A stretch of DNA of 49,483 nt from positions 1 to 49,483 of the forward strand of contig JANWZE010000099.1 of the NCBI GenBank assembly GCA_025054955.1. The letters run 5' to 3'. The notes beneath the pieces were generated by a model. It was not told the origin of the DNA, made no database searches, and saw only the letters and a program-made list of their open reading frames with translations. Positions 25,657 through 32,759 of the stretch are shown here, piece by piece; within the stretch, counting starts at the first letter, position 1, and each line of letters starts with the position of its first letter. This DNA comes from Blastocatellia bacterium. Lineage in GTDB: Bacteria; Acidobacteriota; Blastocatellia; HR10; J050. A program made the position numbers and the translations under genes.

Positions 25657-25706
25657 GGTAAAAATTCCCTTGCTCCGACTTGACCCTCAGGACTCGCTCC
25701 TCTCTT
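25637..25706. terminator. Long hairpin between convergent genes
   Basis: Arms at 25637-25658 and 25685-25706 pair at 20 of 22 positions around a 26-base loop. The left arm contains the Hpt stop codon. The hairpin lies between the convergent Hpt and arsN2 genes and could end transcription in either direction, although no U-tract follows. It could also mark the edge of the inserted arsenic block. Confidence 0.45.
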
Positions 25707-25744
25707 GTCGTTCCTGCTGAACAATGAGCTGTCCTCACATGAGC

Positions 25745-26200
25745 TCACAACAAGCGCAGACGCATGCAGACTGCCGAGCGGCAACAATTCGCCCGGAATT
25801 CCCACGAATCAGCCACCGGCGAAGCAACCGACTCACGTGGCACTGTCTGAAAACCAAATTTGGCGGCCAGTGGCGCGACGGTGTTGGTCAAGATCACTGC
25901 TTCGCGGGCGCCTCGCTCACGTGCGCGCGCGATGATGCGTTCAATCAACATGCGGCCAAGCCCACGCCCACGATAATCAGGATGAACGGCCAGGGAGCGC
26001 AATAAACATGACTCGCCATACTGTTCCATCCCGATACACCCGATTACTTGCTCATCTGCTCGCGCTACCAAGAACAGCCGGATGTGCAGTTGCACCTCGG
26101 CGCTCGGCAGCCCAACCTGCTCCAACAGCGACTGAATCGGCGCAAGGTCTGACGCGCTGGCCACCTCAATGGCAACGTTGTGCCCAACCGATTGAGTCAT
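25745..26200 (-). CDS. arsN2: GNAT N-acetyltransferase, ArsN2-like
   Basis: 151 residues. It has the GNAT fold with the acetyl-CoA loop in VHPDYRGRGLGRMLIERI and the segment GCIGMEQYGESCLLRSLAV typical of ArsN-type enzymes. The end, EFRANCCRSAVCM, resembles the cysteine-containing C-terminus of ArsN2 proteins, a group found in arsenic operons. The best-known relatives acetylate the arsenical antibiotic arsinothricin; the substrate here is not proven. It follows arsM by 12 bases and is the last gene of the marR-arsM-arsN2 operon. Confidence 0.8.
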   Translation of the reverse strand: MTQSVGHNVAIEVASASDLAPIQSLLEQVGLPSAEVQLHIRLFLVARADEQVIGCIGMEQYGESCLLRSLAVHPDYRGRGLGRMLIERIIARARERGAREAVILTNTVAPLAAKFGFQTVPRESVASPVADSWEFRANCCRSAVCMRLRLL

Positions 26201-26212
26201 GAGTATTCGCCT

Positions 26213-27088
26213 TCAGTTCTCATCGTGTCGTGGCTTTCGCGCCGAGATGCGCGCGCTCCAAACGTTCCCGATAAGACGGTCCCGATAACGATTCCAGAGC
26301 AACTGCGCATCGCTGTTGTCACTGTGGTTCATACTGGCCAGGAAACCCGCCAGTTGCTCTTCGGTGTAAACCATTCGCGCGGTCACGGCCACGTCAATCA
26401 AGCCAGCGTCTCGCATGGCCTGCAAGTACTCTGACTCCTTGATCGCCCCGGCGACACAGCCGACCAGCGCATCAACGCTTTGAACGATTTCATCAGGCAA
26501 GTCATCGCCCAGCACGATGTCCGAAATAGAGACGCGCCCGCCCGGCACGAGCACACGAACGACCTCGCTGAACACGCGCCGCTTGTCCGGCGCCAGATTG
26601 ATCACGCAGTTGGAAATCACCCAATCCACGCTCTCATCTTCGACGGGCATCTGTTCGGCATCGCCTAACCGAAATTCAACGTTAGTCGCGCCCGCAGCGC
26701 GCGCGTTCTCTCGCGCCCGCGCGGTCATGGCCGGCGTCATATCAAGCCCGATGACGCGACCCGTCGGCCCGACTTTCTCCGACGCCAACAAACAGTCAAT
26801 ACCGGCTCCTGAACCAATATCCAACACAACCTGCCCCGCCTTGAGCTCCGCAAACGAGAGCGGATTGCCGCACCCAAATGCTGAGACCACTGCCCCGTCA
26901 GGCAGCATCCGCAATTCTTCTGCGGCGTATCCCACAACGCTGGCCAGCTCGGTCCGCTTCCGTTCCAGCGTGATGGGAACCGGCGTAGTCGAACCGGTCG
27001 AAGCGCAACACGAGCTTGCATCAAGAAGTTTCGTATACCCTTCCCGGACGGCTTGCTTGATTTCATCAGGTGTCAACGTCCGATTCAT
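26213..27088 (-). CDS. arsM: Arsenite S-adenosylmethionine methyltransferase
   Basis: 291 residues. It methylates trivalent arsenic using S-adenosylmethionine, producing methylated and partly volatile arsenicals. The cofactor motif is VLDIGSGAGIDCLLA (about residues 88-102). The three cysteines that bind As(III) in the family are present: Cys73 (FGCGNPL), Cys161 (SNCVINL) and Cys211 (GCVAGAI). An N-terminal pair, Cys27-Cys28, is also seen. GGAGG lies six bases before the ATG. It lies 12 bases after marR. Its strand is opposite to the surrounding genes. Confidence 0.96.
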   Translation of the reverse strand: MNRTLTPDEIKQAVREGYTKLLDASSCCASTGSTTPVPITLERKRTELASVVGYAAEELRMLPDGAVVSAFGCGNPLSFAELKAGQVVLDIGSGAGIDCLLASEKVGPTGRVIGLDMTPAMTARARENARAAGATNVEFRLGDAEQMPVEDESVDWVISNCVINLAPDKRRVFSEVVRVLVPGGRVSISDIVLGDDLPDEIVQSVDALVGCVAGAIKESEYLQAMRDAGLIDVAVTARMVYTEEQLAGFLASMNHSDNSDAQLLWNRYRDRLIGNVWSARISARKPRHDEN

Positions 27089-27100
27089 AAATCCTCCATG

Positions 27101-27607
27101 TTATTTCGATTTCTTGCGAATCTTCATCAATGAGGTTGGCGTCGAGCCGGCAGCGAGCTTGGTTTGCCGCCACTGGTCTACCGCCTTGCACAGCTCGCGC
27201 AAGGCCGAGAGCAACGCCGCGCGCTCTGCCGGTTTGATCTTTCTCAGAATCTCTTTCTCTGTCGCCAGAATCTCGCCCTGAATCTGACCGAGCAACGTCC
27301 GACCAGCGGGCGTCAATTCCACCCAACAGAGTCGCCGATCATGCGCGTCCACATCCCGATGCACTAATGCCTTCGCGACCAGTTGATCCACGATTCGTGT
27401 CATTGTGCTAACCGTCAGATGAAGCTGCCCGGCCAGCTCGCCCATCGTCATGCGTCCACGCTCGCCGATTGCCTCCAGCGCGTAACATTGCGAGACTGAC
27501 ACCCCGTGACAACAAATCTCGTTCCGGTCACGAAATTGATACTTCTTCACCAACTCGCTGACGACTTGATGGAGCGCTCGCGCTTGTTGTTCTAATGTTT
27601 GGCTCAT
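27101..27607 (-). CDS. MarR-family regulator with a cysteine cluster, probable arsenic sensor
   Basis: 168 residues from the ATG at 27607 (AGGA lies upstream). A winged helix occupies about residues 38-130, with the recognition segment LHLTVSTMTRIVDQLVAK and the wing DAHDRRLCWVELT. Near the N-terminal dimer region is ICCHGVSVSQC, giving Cys32, Cys33, His34 and Cys41. This arrangement could bind As(III), so the protein may sense arsenic directly. It is first in the marR-arsM-arsN2 operon, and a palindrome overlaps its promoter, which fits autorepression. Sensing is inferred from context and cysteines. Confidence 0.85.
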   Translation of the reverse strand: MSQTLEQQARALHQVVSELVKKYQFRDRNEICCHGVSVSQCYALEAIGERGRMTMGELAGQLHLTVSTMTRIVDQLVAKALVHRDVDAHDRRLCWVELTPAGRTLLGQIQGEILATEKEILRKIKPAERAALLSALRELCKAVDQWRQTKLAAGSTPTSLMKIRKKSK

Positions 27608-27626
27608 TACTATGTCATCCTGATAT

Positions 27627-27639
27627 TTGTAGGCTACAA
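27627..27639. promoter_or_regulatory. Putative MarR operator
   Basis: TTGTAG-G-CTACAA is a perfect palindrome with a one-base centre. It lies just downstream of, and overlaps by one base, the -10 box of the marR-arsM promoter. Binding there would block polymerase. Confidence 0.55.
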
Positions 27640-27667
27640 GTATTGACGGATGCAACTGACGTGTCAA
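27639..27667 (-). promoter_or_regulatory. Putative promoter of marR-arsM-arsN2
   Basis: On the minus strand a perfect TTGACA is followed after 17 bases by AATACT (4/6 to TATAAT). The predicted transcription start lies within the TTGTAG palindrome, about 25 bases before the marR ATG. Confidence 0.6.
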
Positions 27668-28043
27668 GTCGTTCTTGTTTCCCAAAGAGAACATCGTCAG
27701 CGGCGCCCGTCACCACCGCGATGCTGGCTAACAAAACAATGCTCGTCATGGTAAAGCGAGCCACATTCGCGCTCGCGAACCTGGAAAAATACGTCATCTC
27801 TTGCTTTGTGCGTCGCTGCTGAGTCATGCTTTTCGCTCGTTTTCCACATCAACGCTAACGGTAGACAGAAATGGTATGGCTCAATCTGCACAATCCATAG
27901 ATTCGTCGCCTGGCCTGAGAAGGGCAGACCCGTTTTTTTCTGACCGCGCAACGCCAGCCACAACGGGAATACACAATCGCTGGTCCGACATACGCTACCA
28001 ATGGCAACGGACTCATCCGGCGACAATCAGCAAGGAACACCTC

Positions 28044-29012
28044 TTGTGTTGTGAGTCGTCGGTCAGAAGCAGCATTCAAACATCGAGTAACGATTGGTGG
28101 CATTCGGTCGGCATCACGGTTGGCCATGTGATTCTCTTGTTGTGCCTCTTGCTCTGCTTGAACACAACAGTGCACGCGCAACGGCAGCCAAGGAAACCGG
28201 CCACACCAGCCCCAACATCGCCGCCGCCCGATGCAAAACAGACAATTCAACGAGTCGCTCAAGCCTGGGCGAGCAACGATGCAGAGAGCTTGCGTCGGAC
28301 TTGCTCAGACGGCCTGATTGTCATCGAAGCGGGACGACGCATAGAAACGCTTCCGACCGTGCTGGAATATCTAGAGGTGAATTTTAAGAATTTTCCCAGC
28401 ATGGAACTGAAGCTGGATCGTCTCCAGACGCATGTGACAGGCACAACGGCATGGGCATACGCTGAGACCCAACAAACAATGCGCACGGCGCACGGTCTGA
28501 GCTTGCGATTGACCGGTCATTCGTTTTACATCCTCCAGCGGCAACGTCAGGACTGGAAGGTGACGCTGATCAATTTCGATCTGAAACAGGCGCCGGCTCC
28601 CGGCAGCACAACCACTTCGTCTGCGCCGAGCGTGGAGGGCGCTTGGATGCTCGTGGCGACCAAAAACCTGACCAGCGGTCAAACACCCTCGTTGGCTGCG
28701 ACGATGACGTTCACAGATCATCGCTTCTGTTATATCGTCACAGCGACCGACCGCCGTCAACCGAAGAACAAGCGCCTGCCCGATTACTCGCAGAAAGAGT
28801 TCAAAGAATTGTTGCGCGAGGTTGACGCTGCTGCCGGCACATATCGCCACGAGGGTAATAAACTGATCCTCACGTTCGGACACACACTGATGCCACAGCA
28901 AACCGGTCAAGAGCTGGTTCTGGAGAATGTTCAGGTGACAGCCGACCGCCTGAGCTTTGAAATAATCACTCCCGAAGGTCGTGTTCAGCGCGTCTGGCGA
29001 CGGGTTGATTGA
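28044..29012 (+). CDS. Secreted NTF2/SnoaL-like protein with lipocalin-like C-terminal domain
   Basis: About 322 residues from a TTG at 28044, chosen because AAGGA lies seven bases upstream and it puts a signal peptide (hydrophobic core VILLLCLLLCL, end VHAQ) near the N-terminus. ATG at 27876 or TTG at 27801 are alternatives. A proline-rich linker is followed by an NTF2-like domain (TIQRVAQAWASNDAESLRRTCSDGLIVIE through WKVTLINFDLK). After a second linker comes a lipocalin-like barrel beginning GAWMLVATKNLTSGQ. NTF2-like and lipocalin-like domains often bind small molecules. The function is unknown. Confidence 0.7.
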   Translation: MCCESSVRSSIQTSSNDWWHSVGITVGHVILLLCLLLCLNTTVHAQRQPRKPATPAPTSPPPDAKQTIQRVAQAWASNDAESLRRTCSDGLIVIEAGRRIETLPTVLEYLEVNFKNFPSMELKLDRLQTHVTGTTAWAYAETQQTMRTAHGLSLRLTGHSFYILQRQRQDWKVTLINFDLKQAPAPGSTTTSSAPSVEGAWMLVATKNLTSGQTPSLAATMTFTDHRFCYIVTATDRRQPKNKRLPDYSQKEFKELLREVDAAAGTYRHEGNKLILTFGHTLMPQQTGQELVLENVQVTADRLSFEIITPEGRVQRVWRRVD

Positions 29013-29204
29013 GGCAATCGCCACATTGGCTGCCACATTCATCATGCTCGCAGATGTTCCAGCGCCTAGCTTCCTTCTGACGAGGGCTTGGCGAGGCCAC
29101 GGATTGCGACGCAACCAAACGGCAGAGGATGAAGCCGCGCCGGCCTGACACACCACTGCATCCTCCACAGGGCACTGTATCCGCCGATCATTCTCATCCT
29201 CCAT
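28966..29204 (-). pseudogene. Possible frameshifted small cysteine-rich gene
   Basis: The start at 29204 has GGAGGT with five-base spacing and encodes MEDENDRRIQCPVEDAVVC. The frame then becomes implausible, while another frame over 28966-29175 carries ILC and ICEHDECGSQCGDC. I do not recognise a family with confidence. A frameshift is only a guess, and chance similarity is possible. Confidence 0.25.
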
Positions 29205-29544
29205 CACTCACCTCCGCTCGCTGCAATGAGGGAACAGCTACTGAACCTTTGAAGCTGAATCGTATGTTTCAAGACTGAATCAAATGTTGCCGTCATCTTA
29301 GCTGGCCGATCAGGCTTGCGCTGCTACCTCGACGCGGTTAACCGGCTACTTGCCCACAATTAACATGACGATCTCAGCACATGGGCTTACTTGCTGCAAT
29401 TGACCTGAACGGCACAGAAATTGCTCACGCTTTAAGTTCACAAGCACTCTCAGTGCGTGGTACGGGGTGGGTCTCAGTAACGCAAGAGATAGTTCATTGT
29501 CTCAGCGCAATAGAAATTAGCCTGAGCTTGTTGGAGAGCATCGC
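29013..29544. other. Intergenic region with a possible small decayed gene
   Basis: No long gene is supported. On the minus strand an ATG at 29204 has a perfect GGAGGT five bases upstream and opens MEDENDRRIQCP. A neighbouring frame reads CEHDECGSQCGDCLN further on. Together these suggest a small cysteine-rich gene broken by frameshift. Confidence 0.35.
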
Positions 29545-32265
29545 ATGGACGAAGATAACCGCTCATACAATGAATCCGAGGAATCTGGTGAGGGTCTTGG
29601 CAATTCGAGAAAGGAAACCCAACGGGGAAACCTTTTGGACTTCACTACTGAGGTTGGCATCAACTATGATGGCCATCCAGGCTCTTCAGAACCGTTGAAC
29701 CAGGAGGCGGTCAGTTTGCCATGGCCTGAAGAATGGTGGTTGGCGATGCCGCCTGAGCTAGAATCGCAGCCGGCGCTGGACGTTGCGCATTCAGTCAGTG
29801 ATAACGGGTCGAACCAAAACGCTTATGATGAAGTTCAACGACGCTTGCAGGAGCGGGTCAATGAACTGACAAATTTGATGCAGGTTGCCCATCGCACTCA
29901 CCAGCAAAGCCAGCAGCGAGCGCACGAACGTATCGGCCAACTTCAACAAGTCATCCACCGGTTGCGACAATCGCTTGAGCACATGCAGCAACAGGCTGAC
30001 GAAGCGCAGCAGCAGGCCGCCGCGCGCATTCGGGCGCTGACCGACCAGATCAACGCGCTACAACGAGACTATCAGCAGTTGCAGCAGCAAAGCGAAGAAG
30101 ACCGACGTCAGGCTGACGCGCGTATTCAGCAACTGAGCGATGAGATCAACGCGCTGCAACAGGCCGTAGCTGAAGCCCAACACCATGCCTTTGAACTGCA
30201 ACGTCAATCTGAAGAGCGCATCGCCGAATTGACGACCATCAACGAGTCGCTCCGTTGCGCTCATGACGAAGCCCAGCAGCAGGCCGCCGCGCGTATTCAG
30301 GCGCTGACCGACGAGATCAACGCGCTACAACAAGACTACCAGCAGTTGCAGCAACAGGCTGACGAAGCCCAGCAGCAGGCCGCCGCGCGCGTTCAGGCGC
30401 TGACCGACCAGATCAACGCGCTACAACAAGACTACCAGCAGTTGCAGCAGCAAAGCGAAGAAGACCGACGTCAGGCTGACGCGCGCATCCTCGAATTGAC
30501 CCAGATGGTCAACTCATTGCAACAATCGCGCGACGAGATTCAACACCACGCTGAAGAAGCGCAACGGCACGCCGATGAATATATCAATCAATTGACCAAC
30601 GCGATCAAAACCCTGCGCCACGTTCACGAGCAAGCTGAGCAGCAGGCTGCCGCGCGTATTCAGGCGCTGAGCGATGAGATCAACGCGCTGCAACGGGCCG
30701 TCGCTGACGCTCAACAGCACGCCACTGAACTGCAACGTCAATCTGAAGAGCGCATCGCCGAACTCACGGCCATCAATGAGTCGCTCCGTTGCGCTCATGA
30801 CGAAGCGCAGCAGCAGGCCGCCGCGCGCATTCAGGAATTGACGACGGCTAACGAAACACTCCAGCGCGCGCAAGCTCACGCAGCCCGCCAAGCCCAACAG
30901 CGCATCAACAATCTAATCATCTCCAATGAGGCGCTTCGGCAAGCTGAACAACAGGCGCAGACACAGATTCTGGAATTAAATGAGCGGTTGCAGGCGCTCA
31001 AACAAACTTATGAGGAAGCGCAACGCCAATGGCAAGATGCTCGACAACAGATGCAGGCTGAGATTGATCAATGGATCGCAGGCTATGAATCGCTTCAACA
31101 AGCGCATCAAGCCAGCGAACAGGCCTTCCAGCAACAGATCAACGATCTCAGGGCTAATAGCGCCACGCTCCAGCAAGTTCATGCGGAGGCCCAGTGGCAG
31201 GCGCAAAAACGCATCGAGGAGTTGCTCGCTGAAAATCAGTCGCTCGCACAGGCGCGCGATCAAGCCCAACAGCAGTGGCAGGCACAACGTGACGAACTCG
31301 CCCAGACTGTTGAGATACTTCGCCGCGCCTTGGATGACGCTGAGCAGGATCATCAACGTCGTCTGAGCGAATTGACCGAGATGCTTGACGCGCACAAGCA
31401 AGAGCGTGATGAGGCTCGCCAACAAGCCGAAGCATCCCAGCAGCAAGCGCAGGCGCAGATAGCCGAGCTTCATCAGACCATAGCCTCACTGCGCCACGCC
31501 CATGAAGAGACAGAGCGGCGATTGCAGGCGCGCATTGACGAGCTGGAAGCGCAGAACGAAACTTTGAGTCCCGCACGTGACGAGCATCAACAACAAGCTG
31601 AGGACCGACTGGCTCAGTTGCTGGCCGAAAACGAAGCATTGCGTGTCGCTCGTGATCAGGTTGAGCAGCAATCGCAAGCAGAGGTCGCAACACTGAAAGA
31701 GATGATTGCTTCGCTCCATCAAATGTGTCGCAAGTTGCAGCAGCAAGCCGAGGAGGCGACGCTTCCCTTGCACAAGCGCATCCAGGAATTGACGACGCTT
31801 CATCAGATGTTGAGTCAGGACCGTGATCACGCTGAGCAACAATGGCAGGCAGAGATCGCTCAGTTGAAACAAACCATCGAAACGCTTCAACACGAGCAGG
31901 CTGCGTCGCAGCAACGCATTGAGCAGTTAACGGCGGCCAATGAATCGCTCTCACGCGAGCTGGAAGCGGCGCGCCAACAGGCTCCATCGGCGGCCGATGA
32001 GCCCGCCGCTCAGACCAGCGGCGAGCTCGAGCGAATCAACCTCGCAGCGCAGGGGCGCATCAATGAACTGCTCAACACGATTAAGACAACCCGGCGCTCG
32101 TATGAAGAAGCCGAACGGCGCGCCCAGGAACGAATCAGCGAGTTGACATTGGCCAACGAAATGCTGCGTCGCGAGCGTGAGCGCATCGAGCGGGAGTCGC
32201 AGCAACGAATTGCTGAGCTCAATGAAATCATTGAGTGCCTGCGAGCCGCCCAACCCAGTTCATAG
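29545..32265 (+). CDS. Large coiled-coil repeat protein
   Basis: 906 residues with GGAGAG seven bases before the ATG. After an acidic N-terminus of about 95 residues, nearly the whole protein is an alpha-helical coiled coil rich in Gln, Ala and Glu. It is built from units such as ARIQALTDEINALQQ. Counted by hand, units repeat mostly every 25 or 32 residues; both equal whole heptads plus four, so each unit probably contains one stutter. No signal peptide or membrane helix is seen, so a cytoplasmic filament or scaffold role is possible. Some repeats are nearly identical at DNA level. It resembles myosin-tail-like proteins by composition only; homology cannot be judged by eye. Confidence 0.85.
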   Translation: MDEDNRSYNESEESGEGLGNSRKETQRGNLLDFTTEVGINYDGHPGSSEPLNQEAVSLPWPEEWWLAMPPELESQPALDVAHSVSDNGSNQNAYDEVQRRLQERVNELTNLMQVAHRTHQQSQQRAHERIGQLQQVIHRLRQSLEHMQQQADEAQQQAAARIRALTDQINALQRDYQQLQQQSEEDRRQADARIQQLSDEINALQQAVAEAQHHAFELQRQSEERIAELTTINESLRCAHDEAQQQAAARIQALTDEINALQQDYQQLQQQADEAQQQAAARVQALTDQINALQQDYQQLQQQSEEDRRQADARILELTQMVNSLQQSRDEIQHHAEEAQRHADEYINQLTNAIKTLRHVHEQAEQQAAARIQALSDEINALQRAVADAQQHATELQRQSEERIAELTAINESLRCAHDEAQQQAAARIQELTTANETLQRAQAHAARQAQQRINNLIISNEALRQAEQQAQTQILELNERLQALKQTYEEAQRQWQDARQQMQAEIDQWIAGYESLQQAHQASEQAFQQQINDLRANSATLQQVHAEAQWQAQKRIEELLAENQSLAQARDQAQQQWQAQRDELAQTVEILRRALDDAEQDHQRRLSELTEMLDAHKQERDEARQQAEASQQQAQAQIAELHQTIASLRHAHEETERRLQARIDELEAQNETLSPARDEHQQQAEDRLAQLLAENEALRVARDQVEQQSQAEVATLKEMIASLHQMCRKLQQQAEEATLPLHKRIQELTTLHQMLSQDRDHAEQQWQAEIAQLKQTIETLQHEQAASQQRIEQLTAANESLSRELEAARQQAPSAADEPAAQTSGELERINLAAQGRINELLNTIKTTRRSYEEAERRAQERISELTLANEMLRRERERIERESQQRIAELNEIIECLRAAQPSS
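29995..30485 (+). repeat. Nearly identical 128-bp repeats in the coiled-coil gene
   Basis: Segments 29995-30122 and 30358-30485 differ at only about six bases, with an offset of 363 bases (121 residues). A third related unit lies at about 30266-30364. Such similarity suggests recent duplication or gene conversion. Confidence 0.75.
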
Positions 32266-32759
32266 TCACCGTTAATAATCACTGCTATGCGCAGACCTGC
32301 CCTCTCTAAGCACCAACTTCATCGGCGACAGATGAGGTTCAGCTCTGTTGGCATGACGTCGGATGCGTGATCACAAGTGAACAAAACGTTTCAGCTCTGA
32401 AGCAATCATTGCGCCTTGCCGTGTTGGTTCCTTGCTCCACGCTCACTCAGTCTCCTCAAACCGCCGTCAACTTATGCTCTCCTCAGAAAAAGTGGCACAG
32501 GCATTCCTGCCTGTGGCGTTTTCATCGTTTCTGGGCGTCGTCCACACAACATGAACAACTCCTCAGAAAAAGTGGCACAGGCATTCCTGCCTGTGGCGTT
32601 TTCATCGTTTCTGGGCGTCGTCCAGACCACATGAACAACTCCTCAAGAGATTTAACGGGTCTCCACCCAATAGCTCACAATCGCTCAACACATCGTCAAT
32701 CGGCACACCAGTTGCATTGTTTCCGAGGGTCTCACATCAATATGGAGTCAAGGTGTCTT
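32266..32759. other. Intergenic region with 80-bp tandem repeat
   Basis: No gene is supported. The receptor frame extends upstream through this region, but that part is repeat-derived. It holds the two 80-base repeats at 32481-32640. Confidence 0.55.
32481..32640. repeat. Two 80-bp tandem repeats carrying a REP-like hairpin
   Basis: Copies 32481-32560 and 32561-32640 differ at about three bases; CCTCA of a third copy follows. Each holds CACAGGCA-TTCC-TGCCTGTG, a perfect eight-base stem with a four-base loop. The hairpin resembles REP-type dispersed repeats, but no RAYT transposase gene is in the window. Confidence 0.7.

Larger units (their letters stand above)
27608..28043. other. Divergent intergenic region
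   Basis: The region between marR and the secreted protein holds the ars promoter and operator near 27.64 kb. The rest has no supported gene. The plus-strand frame of the next gene extends upstream to a TTG at 27801, but that part resembles no protein and lies before the signal peptide. Confidence 0.45.

Noticed and set aside
28371-29207. Long minus-strand frame antisense to the secreted NTF2-like protein
   Set aside because: Most of it is the shadow of the plus-strand gene. Only the first few codons near 29204 are of interest and are listed separately.
29381-29698. Plus-strand frame just before the coiled-coil gene
   Set aside because: It overlaps the start of the coiled-coil gene in another frame, has no ribosome site and no recognisable domain.
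30976-31987. Long minus-strand frames inside the coiled-coil gene
   Set aside because: They are leucine-rich shadows caused by the biased CAG/GCG codon use of the plus-strand gene.
32481-32640. The 80-base repeats considered as a CRISPR array
   Set aside because: There are only two adjacent copies without spacers, and no cas genes are nearby.
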